A stretch of DNA of 64,000 nucleotides from Murimonas intestini (GTDB lineage: Bacteria > Bacillota > Clostridia > Lachnospirales > Lachnospiraceae): positions 1-64,000 of the forward strand of contig QGGY01000004.1 of NCBI GenBank assembly GCA_003148945.1, in the 5' to 3' direction. The position numbers and the translations under genes were made by a program. Positions 46,342 to 55,568 of this stretch are shown here, piece by piece (positions within the stretch are counted from its first letter, which is position 1; each line of letters begins with the position of its first letter). Under the pieces are notes generated by a model, which worked only from the letters and a program-made list of their open reading frames with translations, was not told the DNA's origin and made no database searches.

Positions 46342-48402
46342 TTATTTATCTTCATCCAGTTTTTTAAGAAGCTGAGACATCTCTGAGAAAGGCGGCATAC
46401 ATTTGCTGCCACTGCACAGGTAATACAGTGCACCGTCCTCAGGTATTGGATAATCTTCTGTAAATGGAGCCAATCTGCCAAGTTCCTCCTGGTTTTCCCC
46501 TTTCTTCACTACAACAGACAGTCCCCGCACTGATTCTGCCAGGTATCCCAACTGTTTTATGATATGCTTCCGCTCCTCCCTGCCGCATGCAGATGACAGA
46601 GTACATACAAGCTCTTTTGCCGGATATAGGACATTCATCATAGTCAACAGTGCATAACTGTGCCCGGAAGGATACCCATCCATGGCACCTGCCAGATAAT
46701 ACAGCTGTTTTTCCAGAACTTCCTGCCACTTTATCTCCCCAGTGATCTGGTACAGCTGCTGCAGCACCCGGACAGCAGCAGAATTTCCTGAAGGCAAAGC
46801 GCCGTCATAAGTCTCTTTTGTCCTCACGATGAGCTGTTCCCCATCACTTGCATTTATATAGAATCCTCCGCGTTTCTTGTCAAAGAACTGCCGAATCATA
46901 ATATCCGTCCAGACAGCTGCCCGTTCCAGATAGCTCACCTGAAAAGTCACCCTGTACAACTCCAGCAGTGCAAGGACATAACAGGCATAATCATCCAGTT
47001 TTCCCTCCCCCACAGCTTCCCCATCCCTGAAGCGTACCAGAAGGCGTCCTTCCTTTACAAGGAATCTGTTTATAAACGCTTCTGAGCGTACTGCCATATC
47101 TATATACCCAGGCTCGCCAAGCACCGCCCCTGCCTTAGCATAAGCAGAGATCATCAGGCCATTCCAGGATACCAGTATCTTGTCATCTTTATGCAGCCGT
47201 GCCCGCATAATGCGGTAATCATAGAGCTTTTTACTTGTTTCCCTATCCTGGTCCTCACAGACTTTCTCATAGTCCTCATTTTCCAGCAGATTCGGTATAC
47301 TCTTTCCTTCAAAATTTCCCCGTACTGTGATTCCGTACCGCCTGCAAAATGCCTGCCCTTCCTCCTTCCCCAGAACCTTTTCAACTTCTTCCGGAGTAAA
47401 TACATAGTATTTTCCTTCCACGCCGTCACTGTCCGCATCCTGTCCGCAGTAAAATCCGCCTTCCGGATCTGTCAATTCTGCTTCCACATAGTCAAAAATC
47501 CTTCTGGCTGCGTATTCATACAGTTTTCTTCCTGTCAGGCCAAATGCTTCCACATAACTAATGGCAAGCAATGCATTATCATAAAGCATTTTTTCAAAGT
47601 GGGGCACCAGCCATCTTTCATCTGTGGAGTATCTGGAAAATCCTCCTCCAATATGGTCAAAGATCCCGCCGCGGTACATCTGTACCAAAGTGGTTTCAGC
47701 CATGTCCAATGCTTCCTGCTTCTTCTCTCTCACTCCATATTCAAGCAAAAACATAAGGTTATGAGGTGTGGGAAACTTTGGAGCTTCTCCAAATCCCCCA
47801 TTCTTTTTATCAAAACTGTCTGCAAACTGCCGGAAAGCCTTATGCACCAGATTTTTATCTGGCTTTATTGATACGGCCATTTTCTCCTGTTCATTTAAGT
47901 AAGCTTCTATCTGTCCTGCTTTATCAAGAAGTTTTTCTCTGTTCTCCTTCCACTGTTCCGCCACTATAGTCAGCAGCTCTTCCAACCCCGCTCTGCCGTA
48001 TCTGGATTTTGGCGGAAAGTACGTGCCTGCAAAAAACGGCCTGCAGCCGGGTGTCATGATAATTGTCAGGGGCCACCCGCCCTGGCCATTCATAGCCTGA
48101 CAGACGGACATATATACTGAATCCACATCCGGCCGTTCCTCCCGGTCTACCTTCACACTAATAAATTCCCTGTTCAAAAGCCCGGCTATTTCCTGATTCT
48201 CGAATGATTCCCGCTCCATCACATGACACCAGTGACATGTACTATATCCGATGGAAAGAAAAACAGGCTTATTTTCCACCCTGGCTTTCTCAAACGCTTC
48301 CTTGCCCCAGGGATGCCATTGCACAGGGTTATATGCATGCTGCTGCAGATAAGGTGATTTTTCATTAATCAGCCGATTAGGTATCTTTTTTTGATTATCC
48401 AT
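46342..48402 (-). CDS. yyaL: YyaL family protein (thioredoxin-like domain plus six-hairpin glycosidase-like domain)
   Basis: A 686-residue protein of the DUF255/spermatogenesis-associated protein 20 family. The N-terminal thioredoxin-fold has [16 protein letters not shown] (CHWCH near 55-59) after [14 protein letters not shown]. The remaining two thirds is an alpha/alpha barrel like those of cellobiose epimerases ([25 protein letters not shown]). Its role is not established. The SD AAAGAGGA (48409-48416) is part of a potential RNA switch just upstream. Confidence 0.9.
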   Translation of the reverse strand: MDNQKKIPNRLINEKSPYLQQHAYNPVQWHPWGKEAFEKARVENKPVFLSIGYSTCHWCHVMERESFENQEIAGLLNREFISVKVDREERPDVDSVYMSVCQAMNGQGGWPLTIIMTPGCRPFFAGTYFPPKSRYGRAGLEELLTIVAEQWKENREKLLDKAGQIEAYLNEQEKMAVSIKPDKNLVHKAFRQFADSFDKKNGGFGEAPKFPTPHNLMFLLEYGVREKKQEALDMAETTLVQMYRGGIFDHIGGGFSRYSTDERWLVPHFEKMLYDNALLAISYVEAFGLTGRKLYEYAARRIFDYVEAELTDPEGGFYCGQDADSDGVEGKYYVFTPEEVEKVLGKEEGQAFCRRYGITVRGNFEGKSIPNLLENEDYEKVCEDQDRETSKKLYDYRIMRARLHKDDKILVSWNGLMISAYAKAGAVLGEPGYIDMAVRSEAFINRFLVKEGRLLVRFRDGEAVGEGKLDDYACYVLALLELYRVTFQVSYLERAAVWTDIMIRQFFDKKRGGFYINASDGEQLIVRTKETYDGALPSGNSAAVRVLQQLYQITGEIKWQEVLEKQLYYLAGAMDGYPSGHSYALLTMMNVLYPAKELVCTLSSACGREERKHIIKQLGYLAESVRGLSVVVKKGENQEELGRLAPFTEDYPIPEDGALYYLCSGSKCMPPFSEMSQLLKKLDEDK

Positions 48403-48408
48403 AGAATA

Positions 48409-48458
48409 TCCTCTTTCTAAAAAGAGGACATATTTGCAGCAGCAAACACATCCTCTTT
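48409..48458 (-). promoter_or_regulatory. Candidate attenuator or SD-sequestering switch upstream of yyaL
   Basis: On the minus strand AAAGAGGA (48458-48451) can pair with TCCTCTTT (48428-48421), with an inner TTTGC/GCAAA stem and followed by TT, giving a terminator-like hairpin. The same TCCTCTTT can instead pair with AAAGAGGA at 48416-48409, the ribosome site of yyaL. The two hairpins exclude each other. Confidence 0.5.
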
Positions 48459-48659
48459 GAATTATTTTGGTTTTCTTATTACTTTAATATTTTCACCTTT
48501 TCTGTATTTTATTATACTTCCTGATTCATCCTTCACCTGCCCCCATCCGGCATGGTTTCGAGAAAAGCGGCATCACATGAATATACATATCAGCGGCTTG
48601 GGCACCAAAGATAAGTGTTATATTGGCTTACAAGGTGCATTGTTAAAAAAATACTTAGT

Positions 48660-49087
48660 AGTTCTATACGTACTTCCGTACAGGAAGTGACGCAATCAAC
48701 TCCCTATTCTACAAGGCCAATGGGAAATTTCAATCCACACTTCCACACAGGAAGTGACTCAGTCTGGACAAAATCCAGACGAGTCCGACCAATTTCAATC
48801 CCCACTTCCACACAGGAAGTGACTTAAGGCAGTACATGCTGAGAGCATTAATGCCACGATTTCAATCCACACTTCCACACAGGAAGTGACAGCTTGTATA
48901 TATGTGTTATAAGTAATACATGATATTTCAATCCACACTTCCACACAGGAAGTGACCTCTGTCAGTTCTGATATGATCGGTGCCAGGACAATTTCAATCC
49001 ACACTTCCACACAGGAAGTGACTGCGGAGGACACCGTGGTATTTATGATGCGGTGATTTCAATCCACACTTCCACACAGGAAGTGAC
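48660..49087 (-). CRISPR. CRISPR array: 6 intact repeats, 1 degenerate terminal repeat, 6 spacers
   Basis: The 32-bp repeat ends in ATTGAAAT on the minus strand and contains a hairpin CACTTCC-TGTGT-GGAAGTG. Repeats lie at 48727-48758, 48792-48823 (one mismatch), 48859-48890, 48925-48956, 48991-49022 and 49056-49087. A decayed copy lies at 48660-48691, marking the leader-distal end. Spacers are 33-35 bp. The repeat direction, the decayed end and the AT-rich leader on the right all agree with minus-strand transcription. Repeat shape and length look like type I-C, but the adjacent genes are type III. Confidence 0.97.
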
Positions 49088-49127
49088 AGCAAATATATAC
49101 AATATTCTTCTATAAAAATTGTACCTT

Positions 49128-49164
49128 TCTTCTAAATTCTATCCTCTTTTCTCTCAAAATGCAA
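49128..49164 (-). promoter_or_regulatory. CRISPR leader promoter
   Basis: TTGCAT (49159-49164) and TAGAAT (49136-49141), spaced exactly 17 bp on the minus strand. Transcription would begin near 49128, about 40 bp before the first repeat. The leader (49088-49275) is AT-rich. Confidence 0.65.
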
Positions 49165-49221
49165 CTATTTCTTAAAATATATTCAATTCTTTTGACCTAG
49201 TTCCAGGTTTTTATACTTTGT

Positions 49222-49272
49222 TCAGGTGCGAATCTCTCGGCAAATCTATGTTTACTCCATATTCGCACCTGA
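49222..49272 (-). terminator. 12-bp perfect inverted repeat after the cas operon
   Basis: TCAGGTGCGAAT (49222-49233) and its exact complement (49261-49272) form a long hairpin 4 bp after the last cas gene. No T run follows, so it may be a message-protecting stem or a weak terminator. Confidence 0.45.
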
Positions 49273-49275
49273 CAT

Positions 49276-51336
49276 TTATTTTTCTTTTTCTATGAGTCTA
49301 TACAATGCTTTCTTTCGACTTAATCTGTTATTTGCATCATCTTCTGCAGCAGGTAAAATTTTTGAGAAATTTGGCTTGAAGTTGTCTTTTCCTTTATTCA
49401 GGCGGAACCACTGATGCGAGGCAGCTGCATTATTCTCTCCCTGGCTTTTGACAGTCTTGTCCTCTCCTATAGGATAATTAACATTTTCCGGTCTTTTTTC
49501 CCAATTAGCCATTATTTTCAAAGCTTTGGGAATTTCTTCACTAAATTGCCCAGATGACTTAAAGAAGTTTTCAAAATCTAATTTATTATCCTTCCCTATC
49601 GTCTTTATTTTCCAACACCCGTTGTCTTCGTTAATTTCCCGGATATTGAGTTTATCAACTATAATCTGCGCACTGCCAAATCCCAGCGGCTTACCTCTTC
49701 CTATTTTGTGAGCGCACTCAGGGCTGCCAAAGTCAAGCGCCCATTTCAACTGTTCTAACTGTTTTTTATTTAATTGTTCAAAGTACACGCAAAACTGAAA
49801 CAACGGCTGTGAGTCTCGTTCGGTATCGGGTTTCATCGGGCGTATCCTCTGCTGCATAGCGTTTACTTTATTGTCTGTAAAAGCGTCCATATTCACATCT
49901 TTATGCCAATAATATTTCCGCCCCCGCAGTTTGGGCTGCGCTCTCCCCAAAGCCATTCTCGATACGTTAAACTTTTCTTTTCTCTCTTCTCTTTTATATT
50001 GATATTTATAATCATAAGTCCAATATCCCTGCTTATCTTTTCCACCAGTCTCTTCATACTCTTTATAGGGAGACTCTGTATAAAACTCAACTGCACTCGG
50101 ACGGGGCTCAGCTAACTCAGGCAGGACAATGGGGTCTTCAAACAGAAAACTGCTATTTTTTACAGGTTTTATTAACATAGCGTCCGTAAACCTGACCTTC
50201 GAGCCATACGCATATGTCCCTGGCTTCTCTGCTTTTTCCATCATGCCAAATATCTGACATGCGGAACACAGTTTTTCACTATTACAAGGCTGGTACTCTC
50301 CATTACTCTTCAGGAGGCTGCCTACGGTTTTCAGAAATGTCTCCCTTCCTATACATGCCGGGCATAAATAAATACGACCTACTGAGTCTTTCGAATAGTA
50401 TACAAGAATCCGTGTCCCATCTTTTGGTACTTCAAATTCTTCATACCACTTTTCATCTTGAACCTTACAATTTTTTGTACTGTCCCTATATTCTTTCAAT
50501 ATCTTTTTCAAAAGTTCTATATCCTCATTGCGAACTCTTATCAGCTTTTGTCCCCCCGATTCCCAAAAAACAGACTCATATTTTTTTCCGTCTATGTATT
50601 CTCCTTTGTGAAGATACCCTTCTCTATACACGTAGTTTTCTTTACCTTTTGTTTTCCTTCTCCCATTAATCAATCCATAATCATAAACTACGCCTTTGTT
50701 ATCAATATATACCCAAATCTTCTGTCCTTCTTGCCAAGTGTCATACTCTTTTCTGGTTACTAATTTTCCTTTAGCCTTTCCCCTGCTCTGCTCCTCTTTT
50801 TGCTCCACAAGAAGTTTTACTTTATTACATGATTTTAAACGCCACCCGCGCTCTTTACAATCCCAGTATAAGATTCCTGGATTTTTAACCTCTCCACATC
50901 TTCTGGATATATCCCTGTTTTCATCTACTGATGACATACATCCGTTAAATGCTGCCTCAAATACACTCCTGACAGCGCCTCTGATCTCACTGCCTGGAAT
51001 CACCGGATTACAGGGCGGTGCGGGCGGGTCACTAATATACGGCTGTTCTTCTGACAAGTCATCATATGAGAAAAAATCATATCCGCTGTATTTCTTATTT
51101 TCCTGCTTTCCCTTTTCCCATTCTTTCTGTGTTAACAGCCTGACGGATGAAGATGTATTTGGAATAAATAGTGGAGTCAGCAGCTTCACTCTGCATTCAA
51201 AATAGCCTGTAAAAGCATCTTGATCATTCGTTTTAGGAATATCACGCCTACATTCTTCTCCCAAAGGAATAAAATTATAAGGATTTACAAATCTAGCTGT
51301 AGTATCTGTATCTATATATGTATATGTCTTATCCAT
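49276..51336 (-). CDS. Type III CRISPR RAMP protein, TIGR03986 type (Cas7 with insertion)
   Basis: A 686-residue RAMP protein. FVNPYNFIPL at 16-25 is the hallmark N terminus of the TIGR03986 family. PVIPGSEIRGAVRSVFEA (111-128) is the Cas7 helix motif. About residues 140-340 form a large insert, then CPAC and LCSACQIFGMME give two CxxC pairs for zinc, and GRGKPLGFGSAQI is the late Gly-rich loop. In the III-D variant complex this is the Cas7-insertion subunit at the far end of the backbone. GGAGGG precedes the ATG, 3 bp after csx19. Confidence 0.88.
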   Translation of the reverse strand: MDKTYTYIDTDTTARFVNPYNFIPLGEECRRDIPKTNDQDAFTGYFECRVKLLTPLFIPNTSSSVRLLTQKEWEKGKQENKKYSGYDFFSYDDLSEEQPYISDPPAPPCNPVIPGSEIRGAVRSVFEAAFNGCMSSVDENRDISRRCGEVKNPGILYWDCKERGWRLKSCNKVKLLVEQKEEQSRGKAKGKLVTRKEYDTWQEGQKIWVYIDNKGVVYDYGLINGRRKTKGKENYVYREGYLHKGEYIDGKKYESVFWESGGQKLIRVRNEDIELLKKILKEYRDSTKNCKVQDEKWYEEFEVPKDGTRILVYYSKDSVGRIYLCPACIGRETFLKTVGSLLKSNGEYQPCNSEKLCSACQIFGMMEKAEKPGTYAYGSKVRFTDAMLIKPVKNSSFLFEDPIVLPELAEPRPSAVEFYTESPYKEYEETGGKDKQGYWTYDYKYQYKREERKEKFNVSRMALGRAQPKLRGRKYYWHKDVNMDAFTDNKVNAMQQRIRPMKPDTERDSQPLFQFCVYFEQLNKKQLEQLKWALDFGSPECAHKIGRGKPLGFGSAQIIVDKLNIREINEDNGCWKIKTIGKDNKLDFENFFKSSGQFSEEIPKALKIMANWEKRPENVNYPIGEDKTVKSQGENNAAASHQWFRLNKGKDNFKPNFSKILPAAEDDANNRLSRKKALYRLIEKEK

Positions 51337-51339
51337 TTT

Positions 51340-52002
51340 TTACTGCCCTCCTTCCCTGGCTTCCTCTTTCCAATAGTCAAATCCCACCATACGCATATCC
51401 ACTTGATAAACTAGTTCCTGATGATTCCATGTTGGGATACGCATAAACTTTCTTACCAAAAGGGCAGCTTCCTGCTGTACTCCTAAATTGATTGGAACCC
51501 ATATTTTTGTTCCTCTGTCAGAAGTTAACAGACTCCATTGTTTTGAGTTTATCTTTTCTGAAATTTGAGCTTTCCCCCAAAGTTTCTGCTGTTCATCGAT
51601 AATGTATTCTTCCGGATTTACATTACTATTATTATATTCTGGAATACAGCCTCGAAATCTACCAGCCCATCCCCCTTTTAACGGTACGAGACGCAGTTCT
51701 CCGTTTACATCAAAAACCCGGAGTTCCTTCAGATATTCCCACTCCAATGGTACATATTCCTTCTGACCGCCCATATAAATAAAAAAACTGCTATCTTTAT
51801 AGATCCCAAACCCAACTGTAAAATCTAACACTGTATAAACCCAGGGCGTAGTCTTTCCAAAATATTTTTTTACAAGTTCATGTACTTCATCAAGCGAACT
51901 TTTGTTAAATTCTTCATACACTTCAACAGTATTATATTTTACACCTTTATCATTATGTTCTGTTTCTTCACATACTGGGACTATTTTATTCTCCTGCTGC
52001 AT
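51340..52002 (-). CDS. csx19: Csx19 (TIGR03984 family) CRISPR-associated protein
   Basis: About 220 residues. YTVLDFTVGFGIYKDSSFFIY and LKELRVFDVNGELRLVP, with WVPINLG later, fit the TIGR03984/Csx19 family, a subunit found in III-D loci. The ATG at 52002 has GGGGAG 3 bases upstream and overlaps the cas7-2x stop by 17 bases. The longer reading to 52200 would run far into that gene. It is a structural subunit in the III-Dv complex. Confidence 0.85.
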   Translation of the reverse strand: MQQENKIVPVCEETEHNDKGVKYNTVEVYEEFNKSSLDEVHELVKKYFGKTTPWVYTVLDFTVGFGIYKDSSFFIYMGGQKEYVPLEWEYLKELRVFDVNGELRLVPLKGGWAGRFRGCIPEYNNSNVNPEEYIIDEQQKLWGKAQISEKINSKQWSLLTSDRGTKIWVPINLGVQQEAALLVRKFMRIPTWNHQELVYQVDMRMVGFDYWKEEAREGGQ

Positions 52003-53452
52003 ATTCTCCCCCCTTACACCACGAAGCTGCCATCTGCATATATTCTTGTGTCGTTTTCTCATCCAATGCATTCCCATCCAGCAAAATATCTGAATCCTTC
52101 TCATCAGGCCTGCAGAATATCCCCCTTCCAACTGCTGTCTCTCCGCCAATCGACAATATTCCCGCCTGCAAATCCTTAATGCTCCATAAGAGCATTCCAC
52201 AGATTACTTTACTGCTGGGATCACTTATATTGCCGTATATATTGCTTTCTTTATCCTTATCTTTTTTCCACCGGATGCGAAGTAAAGCTGTTCCACCTGC
52301 CCATGGTACTTCTTCAAAAAGAGCACCTTTTATTGTCCCCCCTGTAAACCGGTCTATCGAATTCCTGGTTATCGGTAAACTATGACCGCCATTCACCAAT
52401 ACCTCCTCAAATATAACCCTTGACGATACCAGCTTTTCAACCCTTTTTTTCTCCTCCGTCCATGTTCCAAAAAAAGGTTCCAGCCTTTTTTGTGCTTCTT
52501 CCCAACTATGCAGATGTGCAATACCGTTTACAATCTTGGCAATATGGCTGCGAAATGCCCCCGCAAAACTGCTGCCTGGTATCACTGCCTGCTCTCCCTT
52601 TCCGCTTACTGTCAGCTGCCCGTAGTCCGGAACATCCTCAGCTTTTCCAAAGGTCTCGCTGTAAGTTCTTACCAACAGTGTATTAGGAATCCTCAGCGGT
52701 ACTTCCAAAACATGTTCTGCCCGAAAATTTTTCGTTTCTTCCTCATTCATTTTGAAATCTATAAATTCTGCCTGTTCAAATGCATGCTCATGATCCCAGT
52801 GCCAGTCCAGCCAGGCCAAATATTCATCTTTTACTTCCATATTGAATTTTTTGACCCTGACTTCTTCTATTTCCAGCTTTCCAAATCCCCTGTTGCTCTT
52901 TGCACCTATTCTTAACTCTCCTGCTGCAAATCCCTGCGCCCATCTCCGTATCCATGTCTGTTCCGTATTCCACACTTTCTGAATGTCTTTATTTTCAGCC
53001 ATACAGGCTTTACGCTCAATGATCTCCAGCCTCATTCGAAATTTTGCACCTCGTTCGATAATCTGCATCTCATACTTTGATTTATGCCGCGGCGTCTTCT
53101 TTTCTTCTAGTTTAACTCCATCCCGGATAGACATTTTTACTTTTTCTAAAAATGTATCATAACAAAATATCCTGCTTTGCCTGTCACTTTCTGAACCTGG
53201 ATCTACATCATCTGGTGCGCCAAAAAGCTGATCCGATTCTCTTCCCAACCCCAGTTTCTTACTGTATGCACGCAGCGAACCAGCTATGGCGCTTCCCGGT
53301 ATAAAAGGGGCCCCCCATGCGCTCAATATTACATCCGCATCAGTTTCTCCCTGCTCCCCGGAACCAACTGACAATGGAGAGCCGAGACATCCTGTTATTT
53401 CTATACACATCCGTCCGCATATTTTATTAGATTTTTCTGCGCTGTCATTCAT
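51986..53452 (-). CDS. Cas7-2x: double RAMP (Csm3-like) subunit
   Basis: A 488-residue protein with two Cas7 units. The first has SVGSGEQGETDADVILSAWG and FIPGSAIAGSLRAY; Asp38 is at the position of the catalytic Asp of Csm3. KSNRGFGKLEI is its Gly-rich loop. The second has IPNTLLVRTYSETF, AVIPGSSFAGAFRSHI (about 303-318) and GGETAVGRGIF. Two fused Cas7 units fit the III-Dv Cas7-2x. At least the first could cut target RNA. Its start overlaps the preceding stop by 8 bases (ATGAATGA). Confidence 0.88.
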   Translation of the reverse strand: MNDSAEKSNKICGRMCIEITGCLGSPLSVGSGEQGETDADVILSAWGAPFIPGSAIAGSLRAYSKKLGLGRESDQLFGAPDDVDPGSESDRQSRIFCYDTFLEKVKMSIRDGVKLEEKKTPRHKSKYEMQIIERGAKFRMRLEIIERKACMAENKDIQKVWNTEQTWIRRWAQGFAAGELRIGAKSNRGFGKLEIEEVRVKKFNMEVKDEYLAWLDWHWDHEHAFEQAEFIDFKMNEEETKNFRAEHVLEVPLRIPNTLLVRTYSETFGKAEDVPDYGQLTVSGKGEQAVIPGSSFAGAFRSHIAKIVNGIAHLHSWEEAQKRLEPFFGTWTEEKKRVEKLVSSRVIFEEVLVNGGHSLPITRNSIDRFTGGTIKGALFEEVPWAGGTALLRIRWKKDKDKESNIYGNISDPSSKVICGMLLWSIKDLQAGILSIGGETAVGRGIFCRPDEKDSDILLDGNALDEKTTQEYMQMAASWCKGGEYAAGE

Positions 53453-55568
53453 CCTTTACCCTGCACCTCGCTTTCCATTTTGCATTTTCAAGATATAGTT
53501 TCATAAATTCATATGGTTTTCCCTCACAGGGTTCTATCAATTTTAAAATTTTATCCCTTTTATCCTCTTTTTGTATGCACATTACTTTTTCTTTAATCTG
53601 CTCATAAAAATCTTTGTTTTGGGCATAACTTCTCAGCAGCTGAGATAATAATGAGATTGCAGAAGATGGGGGAAGTTCATCCATTTTGACAATATCCAGT
53701 TCTTCTATCGTCTCATATTCACATTCCAATTGATGTTTCCGGAGACAGATAATCCTTTCAGCAATGCTATTGTGACTCTTTTCTATATTATAAACTGCGT
53801 CAGAATCAATAATAATTTTATCTGTATCTTCTTTATTCCACGGTCTGACCGCCACCTGCCCACACCCTCTGCCGGTGAGCTCTCCCCACCTGTTTTCTTC
53901 AAGTTTACAGGCATGTATCTCATGATCTGTTTTCAGGTAAAATGTGCTTCCCACATCTGCCGCGGGACAGGATACCATCGGCATTCCCCATCTGCTATTA
54001 TACCCACTGTACACTGTACAGCTGCCTGCTATTTTTCTTAATTCTATCTTTTTGCACCCTAATATTTCCCCTAATTGTTTTATTAATCCAACCTCTTTTA
54101 AAGTATAATCCCCGGACTTTTCATCCCTGATAATCAACGGTGAAAGAAGCCACATCATCCATTCATTCCCGCCAGGTGATGGTTCAATCTGATTTGTTTT
54201 CAGATCAACCCTCACTATTTTAAAAGTACAATTTCCATATTCAGCTGTCCTTGATCTTCCAATCCGCAGTCTATAGTCATTGTCTTGCAGACATTCAGCT
54301 AAAACCCTGATATCTTTTGCCTTCCCGCGCCAGGTTCCTGCATATGTCTGGCCCTTCGACAGTGGGGTATACTCAAAAAACTCTCCTGTAGGAATGCTGC
54401 TATCTGCTGCCCGGTCATTAAGAGCATGGGCAATTCCCCGGTCAATTGGACGAGCGTGGTGAAAATGTATCTCCCTATTGGCAGATGCTATATGCAGTTC
54501 TTCGCCTTCCCAGCATACCAGGCCTTTTAATTCCTTCCTTTTCAGCTCCCTGTCCTGCTCTATGTTAAACCAATTTCCATCATTCTCCCGCATTTCTGCA
54601 ATTGCTTTTGGGCATGGAACATATATCTTATCATTACGCTTCAAATATCCATAGCCAAACTGTACACCATCATGCAGAAAAATTCTGCTGAAATTCTCAT
54701 CTTTATGGGCATCAGCACCCAATGAAAATTTTCTGATATACATTCCAGCCAGCGCCCCCAGCACCGGACCTGCCGGAAGGCAATCATTATTTCCGTCAAT
54801 CATCACAGGAGAATCAAAATAAATCTCATAGGACATGACCACGTCCTCTTCTGGGTCATATTCTTTGAATATATCTGATTTTTCTTTCGTAAAGTCTCCC
54901 TGCTTTTTTATATTTGAATCAACTGACAATAATGTCTCTGTTGTTACTTCTTCTAATATACACTGTACCTCTCCCCAACCTCTGGTGATTCCTAATCCCA
55001 TATGGCGCAGCCCTTTGGCGCATTTTATCAGTACTGCCTCATCCTTATCATTCAGTTCTCCCTCTATACAACTTACAAACTCAACTCCGGCCGGAACCAC
55101 CTGCATCGTCCGCAAAGTATTTTTTTTTGCGGTTCCCGTCTGTGTATCTATCGCTGTGCGGGTACGCTTTCTTGTAAAAAATTCCTCAAAATAAGTCTTT
55201 TCAGATTCCAGACAATTCCGTATCTCCGACTGGAAAAGTTCATAATCCCCAATTTGAACAGGAACCCCTTTTCCTTCTCCAAACATATACTGTGGGATAG
55301 AATGCAAATGAGAATCACCTATGTATACCCCTTCTGTCCGTTCTGCCCCCGGTTTTCCAAATATTCTTTCTAATGTGTCCCCCTCAATAAGACCATTATC
55401 CCTCATCTCCATACCTGCTTCCAGCAGGCACCCCTTTATCCGTTTTGCAGGAATATAGGGAATCCCATTTTCCAAGGCGGTCTTAACATTTATTATGCCC
55501 GGTGCATCTTCACCCGTGGCTGTACATAAATCACTTTTCAAAATAATTTTCAGATTCCATTTTTTCAT
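53445..55568 (-). CDS. Cas7-Cas5-Cas11 fusion (Csx10-like middle)
   Basis: A 707-residue protein. The first part (about 1-210) is a RAMP/Cas7 unit (SDLCTATGEDAPG; YIPAKRIKGCLLEAG; GLGITRGWGEVQ). The middle (about 240-480) resembles Csx10/Cas5 (YEIYFDSPVMIDG; RLRIGRSRTAEYGN; HFHHARPIDRG). The last 100 residues or so are helical (SAISLLSQLLRSYAQNKDFYEQI) and could be Cas11-like. This fits the triple fusion of III-Dv complexes. The catalytic Asp of a normal Csm3 is not obvious in the first part. AGGAG lies 10 bases before the ATG. It overlaps cas10 by 38 bases. Confidence 0.83.
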   Translation of the reverse strand: MKKWNLKIILKSDLCTATGEDAPGIINVKTALENGIPYIPAKRIKGCLLEAGMEMRDNGLIEGDTLERIFGKPGAERTEGVYIGDSHLHSIPQYMFGEGKGVPVQIGDYELFQSEIRNCLESEKTYFEEFFTRKRTRTAIDTQTGTAKKNTLRTMQVVPAGVEFVSCIEGELNDKDEAVLIKCAKGLRHMGLGITRGWGEVQCILEEVTTETLLSVDSNIKKQGDFTKEKSDIFKEYDPEEDVVMSYEIYFDSPVMIDGNNDCLPAGPVLGALAGMYIRKFSLGADAHKDENFSRIFLHDGVQFGYGYLKRNDKIYVPCPKAIAEMRENDGNWFNIEQDRELKRKELKGLVCWEGEELHIASANREIHFHHARPIDRGIAHALNDRAADSSIPTGEFFEYTPLSKGQTYAGTWRGKAKDIRVLAECLQDNDYRLRIGRSRTAEYGNCTFKIVRVDLKTNQIEPSPGGNEWMMWLLSPLIIRDEKSGDYTLKEVGLIKQLGEILGCKKIELRKIAGSCTVYSGYNSRWGMPMVSCPAADVGSTFYLKTDHEIHACKLEENRWGELTGRGCGQVAVRPWNKEDTDKIIIDSDAVYNIEKSHNSIAERIICLRKHQLECEYETIEELDIVKMDELPPSSAISLLSQLLRSYAQNKDFYEQIKEKVMCIQKEDKRDKILKLIEPCEGKPYEFMKLYLENAKWKARCRVKDE

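Noticed and set aside
48457..48690. Plus-strand reading frame of 77 codons
   Set aside because: It overlaps the yyaL leader and the degenerate CRISPR repeat, has a non-ATG start and no ribosome site.
48660..49087. Type I-C CRISPR system, from the 32-bp repeat ending ATTGAAAT
   Set aside because: No cas3, cas8c or cas7/cas5 of type I-C is present; the adjacent genes are type III RAMPs and cas10.
50214..51205. Plus-strand reading frames opposite the Cas7-insertion gene
   Set aside because: They are mirror frames of a strongly supported gene, rich in Ser/Leu/Phe, without start signals.
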